Shown here: positions 44,044 through 53,125 of the stretch, one piece after another
How the letters are laid out: each line of letters starts with the position of its first letter
Numbering within the stretch: the first letter of the stretch is position 1
Assembly: GCA_029560875.1 (NCBI GenBank)
Contig: JAKQKB010000136.1
Location: forward strand, 40,050-104,049
Origin: Bacteroidota bacterium
Lineage (GTDB): Bacteria > Bacteroidota > Bacteroidia > Bacteroidales > Tenuifilaceae
DNA length: 64,000 nt
Direction of reading: 5' to 3'
Made by a program: the position numbers and the translations under genes
The notes under the pieces: generated by a model
Told to the model about the DNA's origin: nothing
Database searches by the model: none
What the model saw: only the letters and a program-made list of their open reading frames with translations

Positions 44044-46322
44044 AATAGATCCACCGAAATATTCTGGATAAAAGCAGTGTAAGTAATCTCTCTACCAAGT
44101 TTTGCTTCAGTTAAAAGAATCAACACAGGCATTTCTTTACCTTCCTTGGTTGTGATATTGATTTCACGACGCTGCCCTACAATTTTATCTTTATTTGGGT
44201 CAATATATGCATCAATAAATTCATCTTGGCCCTCAATATCATCGGGGAATAAAATCCTTATACTCTGGCCAAGCACTTCGTCGCGCTTTATTGCAAACAG
44301 TTCCTCGGCTGCTTTATTGAAAAACTGAACCACTCCATCGTGGTCGGTTGTTATAATGGCATCCAAAAATCCCTCTAAAGTTTTCTCATTTCGAATCTTA
44401 ACCTTCTCAATTTCCCTGAACTGATTTTTGACCTCTTCTCTGGCTTCTCTTAGTTTTTTATTTAACTCAACCTCATTCATACGGAGCATCTCTTCCTGTT
44501 TCATCAATTGCTCAGTTTGAATTTTGGTTTCTAACTCCATGTGTTTCTCGCGTGTAATATCGTTGGCAATAAATACAACTTTTGCAACCTCGTCGTACAT
44601 ATCATTTACTGCAGTAAACGTACATCTATACCATTTTTCTTCACCGTGGCTGGTTACAAGGCGTACTTGCCCTTCAAAAGGGATTCCATGAATTATATCA
44701 TCCCAAGTTCGTTCAATTGCCTTCCGTTCAGAACCTGGAACCAAATCAAAAATTGATTTTTCTTTTGCAATTGAAAGCGTATAGCCTGTTGAAACCAAAA
44801 ACTTATCATTTGCCTCAATTAAATCGCCAGTAGGGCTAAATTCTGCCTTAAACGATGAGCGGTTAAGTGCAGTAATTTGACCTTCGTAATCCAGACTTTG
44901 TTTTTTCTGCTCTGTGGTATCAATTGCAAGAAATAGAATTTTGTCAACCCCGCCCATTGGGTTACGAACGCAGGTATATGTGGCAATTGTCCATAAATCT
45001 TTACCAGTTTTGGTTACCAACTTCATATCACCCTCAAAATGTTTTCCACCATTACTAAGGGTTCTCCATATATCATCAAACCAAGTTCTATCTTTTTTAT
45101 TTATGAACATTGATATTGGCTTACCTTCTACCTCAGAATTTCCAGTATACTCTAGTTTTTGTAAGAACTTAGTGTTTGCGTAAGTTAAATTACCGTTTAC
45201 ATCAAAATCTGCACGAATCATAGTATGATTTACAGAATTGGAAAAACTTATAAATTTCTCAGATTGTCTTGATGCTTCCTCTTGAGTAGCCTGCAGTTCT
45301 TCCATATTTTGACGCATCTGCTCTTCCTTTAAGGCAAGTTCTTCGGCTTGTTCACGCGATTCCTTTAGCAGTTTAGCAGTGCGAAGATTGATTTTTACAG
45401 TAGATATGGTAGTGGCAATGCTTTCTGCCACCTTTTCAAGAAACTCAACTTGAAACCTTTCAAATAGATTAAATGATGCTATCTCAAGAACACCATGTAC
45501 ATTATCGTTGACCTTAAGCGGAACCAGTATAAGACACTTAGGGTTTGCTTTACCTAAACCTGAGGTTATTTTCAGATAACTATCTGGTACTTTTTTCAAC
45601 AATGTGGTTTGTCGCTCCAAAGCACAAGCACCAACCAATCCGCTTCCCCAAGGTATAACTCTATCGGCATATTTTCTTCTTTCGTAAGCGAAACTTGCTG
45701 TCATACGAAAGTGAATGTCTAATTCATCCTCATCCTCAATCACATAAAAAGCACCCTGATTAGCCCCAATATACTTAACCAGATTACTTATTACCTGAAA
45801 TGAGAGTTCTTCAATATCATCGTTATTTAACCTAAGGATTTCGCCAAATTTTGCCATTCCTTCGGCACTCCAACTACGCTGTTCATCCTCTTTTCTACGC
45901 CCAATTTCATCATCCTTACTCCTCTTAAGGTTATCACGGAGATTAATAACCGCTTTACCTAATGCATCGGTTTCATCAGGAATATAATCTGCATCAATAT
46001 CTCCTTCCCTTAATTTTTCAACAAACCGATACAGTTTACGCTGTCTATGAAGTTCAATCTGAGTAATTTTTTCAGCCTCGGTTTTAGTTGCAGAAACATA
46101 TCGCGATACAAAAAATGTAGCAATAGCTATTAATATCGGAAATGAATCAAAGAAGTAAAGTATTGGAGAAACTAAATGTAAATCGTAAACACCTACGGGG
46201 GTAAAAGGTAGTTTGTGGATTACTACACCTACAAAAAAAATCAATAATATCAACGCCAAACCACTGAGAAACCCAAGTATGGTAGCCTTAACTACAAAAG
46301 GTTTAGAATATTCACGCTCCAT
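44040..46322 (-). CDS. membrane HAMP-GAF-PAS-PAS-PAS sensor without output domain
   Basis: 760 residues. Two transmembrane helices (about 14-33 and 55-72) enclose a short loop; a HAMP-like segment follows (LREGDIDADYIPDETDALG), then a GAF domain at about 170-310, a coiled coil, and three PAS domains at about 370-480, 490-605 and 645-755. The chain ends with the last PAS strand (QNISVDLF). There is no kinase, receptor tip, GGDEF or EAL part. It is the last gene of the che operon and could pass redox or ligand signals to a partner such as CheW/CheA or the kinase-like protein; this is inference. Confidence 0.85.
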   Translation of the reverse strand: MEREYSKPFVVKATILGFLSGLALILLIFFVGVVIHKLPFTPVGVYDLHLVSPILYFFDSFPILIAIATFFVSRYVSATKTEAEKITQIELHRQRKLYRFVEKLREGDIDADYIPDETDALGKAVINLRDNLKRSKDDEIGRRKEDEQRSWSAEGMAKFGEILRLNNDDIEELSFQVISNLVKYIGANQGAFYVIEDEDELDIHFRMTASFAYERRKYADRVIPWGSGLVGACALERQTTLLKKVPDSYLKITSGLGKANPKCLILVPLKVNDNVHGVLEIASFNLFERFQVEFLEKVAESIATTISTVKINLRTAKLLKESREQAEELALKEEQMRQNMEELQATQEEASRQSEKFISFSNSVNHTMIRADFDVNGNLTYANTKFLQKLEYTGNSEVEGKPISMFINKKDRTWFDDIWRTLSNGGKHFEGDMKLVTKTGKDLWTIATYTCVRNPMGGVDKILFLAIDTTEQKKQSLDYEGQITALNRSSFKAEFSPTGDLIEANDKFLVSTGYTLSIAKEKSIFDLVPGSERKAIERTWDDIIHGIPFEGQVRLVTSHGEEKWYRCTFTAVNDMYDEVAKVVFIANDITREKHMELETKIQTEQLMKQEEMLRMNEVELNKKLREAREEVKNQFREIEKVKIRNEKTLEGFLDAIITTDHDGVVQFFNKAAEELFAIKRDEVLGQSIRILFPDDIEGQDEFIDAYIDPNKDKIVGQRREINITTKEGKEMPVLILLTEAKLGREITYTAFIQNISVDLF

Positions 46323-46439
46323 AGCAGACCAAATTTTGTCTTAAAAATAGGGATTTTTTTATTCCAATGAAAATAATAGTGAAAATATCACATCTATTAA
46401 AGTCACATTTAGCCTGCAAAGAAAATATGGAAGGGAAAG

Positions 46440-47516
46440 TTAAACTCTCATCTTTTTAATTACATACGGTCCAATCTCATCCAAGGGCAATATTTGATGT
46501 GCAGCACCAAGTTTAATGGCCTCGCGTGGCATTCCGAAAACTACGCACGATTTCTCATCCTGTGCAATAGTAAATGCTCCAGCATCTTTCATCTCGAGTA
46601 GTCCTTTGGCTCCATCATCGCCCATACCAGTCATAATAACACCGAGCGAATTTGCTCCCGCATATTTAGCTGTGCTTCGGAAAAGAACATCTACAGAGGG
46701 TCTATGGCGGTTTACTAAAGGTCCCTCAATAACCTCAACATAGTATTTAGCACCACTGCGTTTAAGCATCATATGAAAATTGCCAGGGGCTATTAAAGCT
46801 TGCCCACGTAGAACACTATCTCCATTCTGGGCTTCCTTAACCGATATTTTGCAAATATCGTTCAACCTATTAGCAAACGAAGTGGTAAATTTTTCAGGCA
46901 TATGCTGAACTATCACAATGCCAGGACAGTCCAACGGCATCGATTTTAAAAAATCGGCAATTGCTTCAGTACCACCAGTAGATGCGCCTACGGCTATTAC
47001 TTTATCGGTTGTAGTTAATGAACCCACTGGGGTTTTTGTCATAGGTATAACTGCATCGGCGGATAGTTTTGGCTCAACTGCAGGAATATCGACCATTTTA
47101 CGGCGTGTGATTTTTGAGCCTGCAGCAGCTCTAATTGCATCGCAAATCCTAATTTGGGATTCTTCAATAAATTTTTTGGTATTAAGCTGTGGCTTTGTAA
47201 TTATATCAACAGCACCATATTCAAGGGCACGAATACCCATTTCGGTAGCCTTATCCGTTAAACTCGAAATTACAATTACAGGAATTGGATGTTGCGACAT
47301 TATCTTGCGCAGAAAAGTTAATCCATCCATGCGAGGCATTTCAACATCGAGGGTAATCACATCGGGAACCTCCTCTGCAATCTTTCGGGCAGCAAAATAT
47401 GGATCTGCTGCAGTTCCCATAACCTCAAGCAATGGATCCGACGAAATTATTTGCGAAAGGGTTTGACGTACCAACGCAGAGTCATCAACTACTAAAACCT
47501 TTATTTTACCTGCCAT
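46440..47516 (-). CDS. cheB: chemotaxis protein-glutamate methylesterase/deamidase
   Basis: 358 residues: a receiver domain with the phospho-acceptor D57 (TLDVEMP), a linker, and a methylesterase domain with the catalytic S179 (GASTGG), H205 (VQHMP) and an Asp near 301 (MGDDGAKG). It removes methyl groups from receptors or deamidates them, and is activated by CheA. Together with cheR and cheD it implies that methylated receptors exist elsewhere in the genome. It follows cheD by 10 bases. Confidence 0.97.
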   Translation of the reverse strand: MAGKIKVLVVDDSALVRQTLSQIISSDPLLEVMGTAADPYFAARKIAEEVPDVITLDVEMPRMDGLTFLRKIMSQHPIPVIVISSLTDKATEMGIRALEYGAVDIITKPQLNTKKFIEESQIRICDAIRAAAGSKITRRKMVDIPAVEPKLSADAVIPMTKTPVGSLTTTDKVIAVGASTGGTEAIADFLKSMPLDCPGIVIVQHMPEKFTTSFANRLNDICKISVKEAQNGDSVLRGQALIAPGNFHMMLKRSGAKYYVEVIEGPLVNRHRPSVDVLFRSTAKYAGANSLGVIMTGMGDDGAKGLLEMKDAGAFTIAQDEKSCVVFGMPREAIKLGAAHQILPLDEIGPYVIKKMRV

Positions 47517-47526
47517 AACAAATCAT

Positions 47527-48006
47527 TTACTTTGATTGAATAAGCTGCTTTTGTATATATTTTTGGCGAACCTCTCCGGTATGAGTTAAAAATTCAATTT
47601 TACGTCCTAATTTTCCACCTAAGCTCTTTGCAACAATTGGAATTTTATGTTCACCAAGTAGTTCCAATGCAATTTTGATATTTCTATCTCCAATTTGAAA
47701 ATTAGCAATGTTTGTTTCAATTACCTCTCCCCCTCCAAAAACTTTTGCCTGAAGATCCGCCTTTGAAGAACCTAGCGCAATCATTCTCTCAATTAAACGC
47801 TCAATGGCAATATTGCCATACTTAGGACTTGCCAAACCTTGACCGTTCCAAAGCGGAAGCATATAATGGTTTATTCCGCCACGCTTTGTTTTAGGATCGT
47901 ACAAACAAACAGCAACACACGATCCCAGTATGGTGTTAACCACATGAGGCTCCTTGTCAGCGAAAAGAGCCGCAGGATATAAGTAGTGTTGCTTTAACTC
48001 TTCCAT
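47527..48006 (-). CDS. cheD: chemoreceptor glutamine deamidase
   Basis: 159 residues. LGSCVAVCLYD contains the catalytic Cys (C30) and GGINHYMLP the catalytic His (H47); the GAKVFGG-like block appears as QAKVFGGGEV. It deamidates receptor Gln residues and in many bacteria also binds CheC. No CheC gene is present. It lies between the kinase-like gene and cheB in the operon. Confidence 0.95.
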   Translation of the reverse strand: MEELKQHYLYPAALFADKEPHVVNTILGSCVAVCLYDPKTKRGGINHYMLPLWNGQGLASPKYGNIAIERLIERMIALGSSKADLQAKVFGGGEVIETNIANFQIGDRNIKIALELLGEHKIPIVAKSLGGKLGRKIEFLTHTGEVRQKYIQKQLIQSK

Positions 48007-48015
48007 TAATGTTGA

Positions 48016-48918
48016 TTAAAAAACTTCCGAATCCGAATCGAAAAACATCTCGTTAGCATCAGTTGCAAATCCTTCGATAGGCTCCTCGGATTCTGGGATG
48101 TTTATTGTAAAACAAGCGCCTTTGCCCAACTCACTTTCAATATCGATATAGCCATTGAGCATATCAATAATGGCCTTATTTATTGATAAGCCAAGTCCGT
48201 GCCCTCTATTAAGTGAATTTATGCCCGAATCAACCCTCTTAAACCTGTCGAATATTATTTTTTGATTCTCCTTAGATATTCCAATTCCATGGTCACGAAC
48301 TTTAATAGAAAGTACGCTGTCCTTTATCCTCGCATCAATCTCAATAACACCACCCTCAAAACTAAAATTAATTGCATTGCTTAAAAGATTAGCTATTATT
48401 AGTTTCAACTTCTCTGGATCAGTTTTAAATGTTGCCAATTGATTGTTGCCAGAGTCTCCATTCAAGTTGAATTGAATGTTCATTTTCTTCTTTCTCAACT
48501 CGAACTTAAACGATTCAATAACACTCTCGAGTAAATTCTGAACATCAACCCGTAATATTTCAGGATATATATCGCCCGCCTCAATTTTTGCAGCCACAAA
48601 AATATTCCGTAACTGAAAATCAAGATTAAACGCCTCGGAATGAATAAGGGCCACCATCGAGATAACTTTCTTCCAGTTTTCCTTATCAACTGAAAGTATA
48701 GCCTTTGAAAGACCTATAATAGAGGTAAAAGGATTAATAATTTCATTGGTAATATTTGAAATAAAGTGGGTTTTTAGAGCCTCGGACTCCTCAAGCTTTT
48801 TATTAACTACCTTAAGCTCATTATTTAACTCCTTAAGCTCCTTTAATGATTTCTTGTTTTGCTCAAATCTTCGCTTAAGTTCTTGTATGAGTTCATCGTC
48901 GGTTAGGTGTTCGGACAT
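48016..48918 (-). CDS. histidine-kinase-like protein lacking the phospho-acceptor histidine
   Basis: 300 residues, cytosolic. A coiled coil (10-48) leads into a HisKA-like helix in which the H box reads NITNEIINP; aligned with the usual MSHEIRTP the His is N58 (codon AAT) and the following Arg is Ile. The ATPase is complete: NLLSNAINFSFEGG (N box), DHGIGI (G1), FDRFKRVDS (F box) and GHGLGLSI (G2). So it may bind and hydrolyse ATP but cannot autophosphorylate at the usual site. The C-terminal tail is acidic and ends DSDSEVF. It lies between cheR and cheD; it may act allosterically or on another substrate. Confidence 0.85.
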   Translation of the reverse strand: MSEHLTDDELIQELKRRFEQNKKSLKELKELNNELKVVNKKLEESEALKTHFISNITNEIINPFTSIIGLSKAILSVDKENWKKVISMVALIHSEAFNLDFQLRNIFVAAKIEAGDIYPEILRVDVQNLLESVIESFKFELRKKKMNIQFNLNGDSGNNQLATFKTDPEKLKLIIANLLSNAINFSFEGGVIEIDARIKDSVLSIKVRDHGIGISKENQKIIFDRFKRVDSGINSLNRGHGLGLSINKAIIDMLNGYIDIESELGKGACFTINIPESEEPIEGFATDANEMFFDSDSEVF

Positions 48919-48945
48919 AATGCGATGTATTAAGTTGATAAAATC

Positions 48946-49800
48946 CTATAAGCGAATATATATTGTTGGTTTTATTTGCTTTAAGGGTAGTTTCATGTTA
49001 AGAATTGATTCGGAATGCCCCAGAATTAAATACCCCTCAGGCTTTAACTTTGTACAAAGTTTATTTATTACCTGTTCCTGAGTATCCCTATCGAAATAGA
49101 TTAAAACATTACGGCAAAAAATAACATCGAAGGTTTCTGATATAGAGTAATGGTCGTCCATAAAGTTCAACCTGCCAAAACGCACCTTATTCCGAATATT
49201 AGGAGCCATTTTTACTGTTGGATTTGCCCTATCCTTACTCTTTAACATGTACTTTTTCTTCAGTGTCAAGGGAACAATCTCCACCCTGTCCTCCTTATAA
49301 ACAGCGTTCATAGCAGCTTGCAAAATGCGTGTAGATAAATCGGTAGCCCAAATTCCAAAGTCGAAACCAAGATTTTTTTCAGCGAACTCGGAAAGTACAA
49401 TTGATAAGGTATAAGGCTCTTCTCCGCTTGAGCATCCAGCACTCCAAACCTTAAACTGCTTTCCTTTGCTCGATTGATAGAAATCGGGCAGAATTTTTTC
49501 AGTTAAAAAATCGAAGTGAGTTGGCTCCCTAAAAAAATCTGTTTTATTGGTGCTAACAACATCAAGCATGTGAATTATTTCACTATCGGCACCCTCCCTG
49601 CTAAACAGGTAGTCGCAGTACTCCTTGAATGTATGTAGGTTCAAATCACGAAGCCTCTTCTGCAACCTACACTGCAGCATAACCTTTTTAACATCAGGAA
49701 GCCTAATGCCGCTTTCCTTGTAAATAAATGAGCTTAATTTTTTGAACTCCTCTTCGCTTAACTGCACCCTATAAAAATCGCTCAAATCTGCGCCTGCCAT
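48946..49800 (-). CDS. cheR: chemoreceptor glutamate methyltransferase
   Basis: 284 residues. N-terminal all-helical CheR_N domain, then the SAM-binding part with WSAGCSSGEEPYTL, FGIWATDLSTRIL, and DVIFCRNVLIYFD. It methylates receptor glutamates for adaptation. The presence of the whole CheR-CheB-CheD set argues for a genuine adaptation system. It follows cheW by 23 bases. Confidence 0.97.
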   Translation of the reverse strand: MAGADLSDFYRVQLSEEEFKKLSSFIYKESGIRLPDVKKVMLQCRLQKRLRDLNLHTFKEYCDYLFSREGADSEIIHMLDVVSTNKTDFFREPTHFDFLTEKILPDFYQSSKGKQFKVWSAGCSSGEEPYTLSIVLSEFAEKNLGFDFGIWATDLSTRILQAAMNAVYKEDRVEIVPLTLKKKYMLKSKDRANPTVKMAPNIRNKVRFGRLNFMDDHYSISETFDVIFCRNVLIYFDRDTQEQVINKLCTKLKPEGYLILGHSESILNMKLPLKQIKPTIYIRL

Positions 49801-49823
49801 ATATGGCTTTGGTTTAATATGAG

Positions 49824-50345
49824 TTAATCAATCTTTTCAACATTTACATTATCAGCATTCATCTCTGCATTAACCTTTAAGTTGGTAATTTCGTCAATGG
49901 AGAATACCGCATCCATATTGAGAATGATGATGAACTTTTCATCAATTTTAGCCATTCCAATAATAAATTCTGATTTATAGCGGCTACCTAAGGTTGGCAA
50001 AGGCATAATTTGGTTATTGTCTATTTCAAGCACAGCCTGAACGGAATCTACAATAGCACCAACGTGAACAGAATCGCCATCCAAATCAATATCCAACACA
50101 ATAATACAAGTGTTAGTGGTGTACTCCGCTTCTGGCATGCCGAACTTAATTCGCGCATCTATTACTGGAAGTACAGCACCTCTAAGGTTAATAACCCCCT
50201 TTAGATAATCTGGAGCCTTGGGCACTGTGGTAATTTTAGTCATTTCTAAAATATTAAGCACCTTTCCAACGTGGGCTGCAAACTCCTCGTCACCAAGTTT
50301 AAAAGTGAGATATGAGTTAATTTTTGAAGTTTTTTCCTGTTCCAT
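49824..50345 (-). CDS. cheW: chemotaxis coupling protein
   Basis: 173 residues with the SH3-like CheW fold: YLTFKLGDEEFA at the start, VPKAPDYLKGVINLRGAVLPVIDAR in the middle (given in part) and VDSVQAVLEI later. It bridges receptors and CheA. It lies 20 bases after cheA. The C-terminal acidic extension of about 20 residues is longer than in minimal CheW. Confidence 0.96.
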   Translation of the reverse strand: MEQEKTSKINSYLTFKLGDEEFAAHVGKVLNILEMTKITTVPKAPDYLKGVINLRGAVLPVIDARIKFGMPEAEYTTNTCIIVLDIDLDGDSVHVGAIVDSVQAVLEIDNNQIMPLPTLGSRYKSEFIIGMAKIDEKFIIILNMDAVFSIDEITNLKVNAEMNADNVNVEKID

Positions 50346-50365
50346 AATTACCTCCTGAAATATCG

Positions 50366-52411
50366 TTATTTAACATTGATTGTTTGAATTTTTGCAAAAA
50401 GTTTAATAATCTTATTGGTATCCATTACCAAAGCAACAGTTCCATCGCCAAGAATTGTAGCGCCCGAGAAGATATCGTGGGTTTTATAATGTTTCCCTAA
50501 TGGTTTTAGTACAGCTTGGTACTCACCAATAACAAAATCGACCACCATACCCACACTATTGTCCTCAAAGTTAACAACAACCACTTGCTCAAGTTCCTCG
50601 TCGCTAGCATCAAGGTGAAATTCTTTACGCAAACTAAAGAATGGGATTTGCTTTCCATCCAGCGTTACCAGGTTGTTGTACGATGAGTAAATCTTCTCCT
50701 TTTCAACTGCATAAATCTTATCAATTGCAGCTAATGGAATTACGTAGGCAGCCTTATTGATACTTACTAATAAACCATCAATGATGGAAAGCGTTAGTGG
50801 AAGTTTTATGGTAATTGTGGTACCTAATCCTACCTCTGAATCAACCTCAACCTCACCCCTAATCTCCGAAATCTTTTTCTTAACCACATCCATTCCAACA
50901 CCTCTTCCCGAAACATCGGTAACCTTCTTAGCTGTTGAAAAGCCAGGTAGGAATATCAAGTCGAGTATTTCCTTCTTGCTTAACTTGCGCTCTGGCGGAA
51001 TAATCCCCTTAAGAATTGCTTTTTCGCGGATTATTTCAGGGTCAATTCCTGCTCCATCATCAGAAATTTGAATAATCACACTTGCGCCTGAATAGTATGC
51101 CTTAAGAACAATTTTCCCTTTTGTTGACTTACCCTGAGATAAACGAACGCTGGCCTCTTCTATACCATGGTCAAGGCTATTCCTAATAATATGCATTAAG
51201 GGATCCGAAAGATTCTCGATTATAGTTTTATCCAGTTCGGTATCGGCTCCTTCTGTAATGAATTCAACCTCCTTTTTCAATTCCATTGATAAATCACGAA
51301 CAAGACGTTGGAATCGTCCAAACAAGTTTTCAATAGGTATTAGCACAATACTAAAAGCGATATCCCTAAGTTGACGCGATAGTTTTTGAACATTCTCAAC
51401 AATTGGACCCAAGCCAGGCACGCTATTTTCCTCGGCGAATAAACTCAAACGAGCCTGAGTTGTTACTAGTTCCGAAACTAAATTCATTAAACCATCAAGT
51501 TTATCAGACGATACACGAATACTGGCTGCAGACTTATCCTTAAAACCTATTCGCTCACGCTTTACAACTTCAGATTTTTGTTTGTTATGGCGAGCAATTG
51601 CCTGATTCGCGACCCTTTGAATAGTTACATAGCCAATATCTTTCTGAACATTTGCCAACTGAGTAACCTCATCAACAAACTTTGGATCGCTTAAAAGGTT
51701 AATGTCTGCAACTTTCTGAATTTCAAGCTTAGAGTCAGTCTCTACAAAGATAAATACATCATTAATAGCACCAACCCCCTGTTCAGAAGCCACAATTACC
51801 TCCCAGTAAACATAGCATTGCTCTGGATTAATTTTATCAAATAAAGGAACCCTATTGAAATGGGCAAAGACCTTAGTTTGACCCAGCATAGACAATTCAT
51901 CCAACAAGTAAAATGGATTTGTACCATTACGGAAGATATTGCTCTGAGGTTCAAACATAACATAGTATGTATGAACAACGCTGTCGGACTTAAACTCAAC
52001 AGAATTGGTTTGTGGCTTATCTTGCTCACCCTTATTAGGATTGATTAGCTGGTTAATTTTAGCAATTAACCCATTATGAGTGGTTAAAAAGTCGGGGTCT
52101 TCATAATTTCCCTCATCCAACATTGCCTTGAGGTGATCAACGGAAGAAAGGGTAACATTAAGCACTTGAGGGGTAAGCTGTAGCTGGTTACTCCTAATAA
52201 GATCATAAACAGTTTCAAGGTTATGTGTGAACTTATCTATTAGGTCGAACCCAAACATACTACTATTCCCTTTTAGGGTATGCATTACCCTAAAAACCTG
52301 CTGAATTTGAGCAGGATCGTCGGGATTCTTCTCCAGCTCAAGCAGGGTAACCTCCAACTTATCTATAAGTTCCGAGGCTTCCTCTATAAATTTCTTCTTG
52401 AAACTATCCAT
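50366..52411 (-). CDS. cheA: chemotaxis histidine kinase
   Basis: 681 residues. An Hpt domain with the phospho-acceptor H44 in MHTLKGNSS, a P2-like region of the type FEPQSNIFRNGTNPFYLLDEL, a dimerisation helix, the ATPase domain with RNSLDHGIE, ISDDGAGID, GRGVGMDVVKK, and a CheW-like regulatory domain at the C-terminus. All kinase motifs are intact. Its first base is the last base of the cheY stop codon (TAATG overlap), so kinase and response regulator are coupled. Confidence 0.97.
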   Translation of the reverse strand: MDSFKKKFIEEASELIDKLEVTLLELEKNPDDPAQIQQVFRVMHTLKGNSSMFGFDLIDKFTHNLETVYDLIRSNQLQLTPQVLNVTLSSVDHLKAMLDEGNYEDPDFLTTHNGLIAKINQLINPNKGEQDKPQTNSVEFKSDSVVHTYYVMFEPQSNIFRNGTNPFYLLDELSMLGQTKVFAHFNRVPLFDKINPEQCYVYWEVIVASEQGVGAINDVFIFVETDSKLEIQKVADINLLSDPKFVDEVTQLANVQKDIGYVTIQRVANQAIARHNKQKSEVVKRERIGFKDKSAASIRVSSDKLDGLMNLVSELVTTQARLSLFAEENSVPGLGPIVENVQKLSRQLRDIAFSIVLIPIENLFGRFQRLVRDLSMELKKEVEFITEGADTELDKTIIENLSDPLMHIIRNSLDHGIEEASVRLSQGKSTKGKIVLKAYYSGASVIIQISDDGAGIDPEIIREKAILKGIIPPERKLSKKEILDLIFLPGFSTAKKVTDVSGRGVGMDVVKKKISEIRGEVEVDSEVGLGTTITIKLPLTLSIIDGLLVSINKAAYVIPLAAIDKIYAVEKEKIYSSYNNLVTLDGKQIPFFSLRKEFHLDASDEELEQVVVVNFEDNSVGMVVDFVIGEYQAVLKPLGKHYKTHDIFSGATILGDGTVALVMDTNKIIKLFAKIQTINVK

Positions 52412-52776
52412 TATCGTATCACTTTATTGATTGCTGCAATCAGTTTAGCCGGAACAAAAGGTTTAATAATCCAACCAGTGGCACCAGCATCCTTAGCCTC
52501 CATTTTTTTGGCCGTTTGCGACTCTGTTGTAAGGAATAGTATAGGAATTCGCTCGTAATCGGAATTTTTTCGAACGTTCTTAATTAACTCAATGCCATCC
52601 ATCTCGGGCATATGTAAATCGGTTATTATTAAATCAATAACCTGACCATTCAGAAATTTTAGAGCATCTTTTCCATCAACACCTATCAAAACCTTGTAGC
52701 CTTCATTTTCAAGGGTAAAACTAACTACCTCTCGAATACTTTCAGAATCGTCAACAATAAGAATTGTTTTTGCCAT
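52411..52776 (-). CDS. cheY: CheY-type single-domain response regulator
   Basis: 121 residues, only a receiver domain. DD at 9-10, the phospho-acceptor D53 (IITDLHMP), Thr in FLTTES and Lys in IKPF. It lies directly upstream of cheA and downstream of the STAS gene; the same order is used in CheA operons of many phyla. It should be the CheA output. Confidence 0.93.
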   Translation of the reverse strand: MAKTILIVDDSESIREVVSFTLENEGYKVLIGVDGKDALKFLNGQVIDLIITDLHMPEMDGIELIKNVRKNSDYERIPILFLTTESQTAKKMEAKDAGATGWIIKPFVPAKLIAAINKVIR

Positions 52777-52797
52777 ATCTTAATGTATTATAATGTT

Positions 52798-53115
52798 TTA
52801 GAATTTCAACTTAATACCTGCATTGTTCAGTAGTTTTTGTTGGTCGGGCGATAAATCCATCTCAACATCTACCTGATTATTATTTTTCAGTGTTGTCCAA
52901 ACAAACGATTGGATCAACTGAATAAATCCAAGGTCTATGCTTTCAGCATCTTTAACTACAATTTTGATGCTGCTACTTTTATTAAGGTAAATAGCAAGAT
53001 CGTCCTTCAAACCCTTTATGTTGTTTAGGCTCAAATCTCCGCTAAGAGTTATTTTTGAACCATCGCTACCCTTGCTCGCTGCAATTTGGTATCGTTTTTC
53101 TTTAGTTTTACTCAT
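52798..53115 (-). CDS. STAS-domain protein of the chemotaxis type
   Basis: 105 residues. GDLSLNNIKGLKDDL and ESIDLGFIQLIQS match the STAS fold as found near cheA genes, where the motif reads D-L-x-x-L/I-Q-L. The Ser/Thr that is phosphorylated in anti-anti-sigma factors is absent (Gly in that place), so it cannot work by that route. In such operons these proteins are thought to join the signalling array, but the role is not settled. Confidence 0.75.
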   Translation of the reverse strand: MSKTKEKRYQIAASKGSDGSKITLSGDLSLNNIKGLKDDLAIYLNKSSSIKIVVKDAESIDLGFIQLIQSFVWTTLKNNNQVDVEMDLSPDQQKLLNNAGIKLKF

Positions 53116-53125
53116 GGTTTATATG

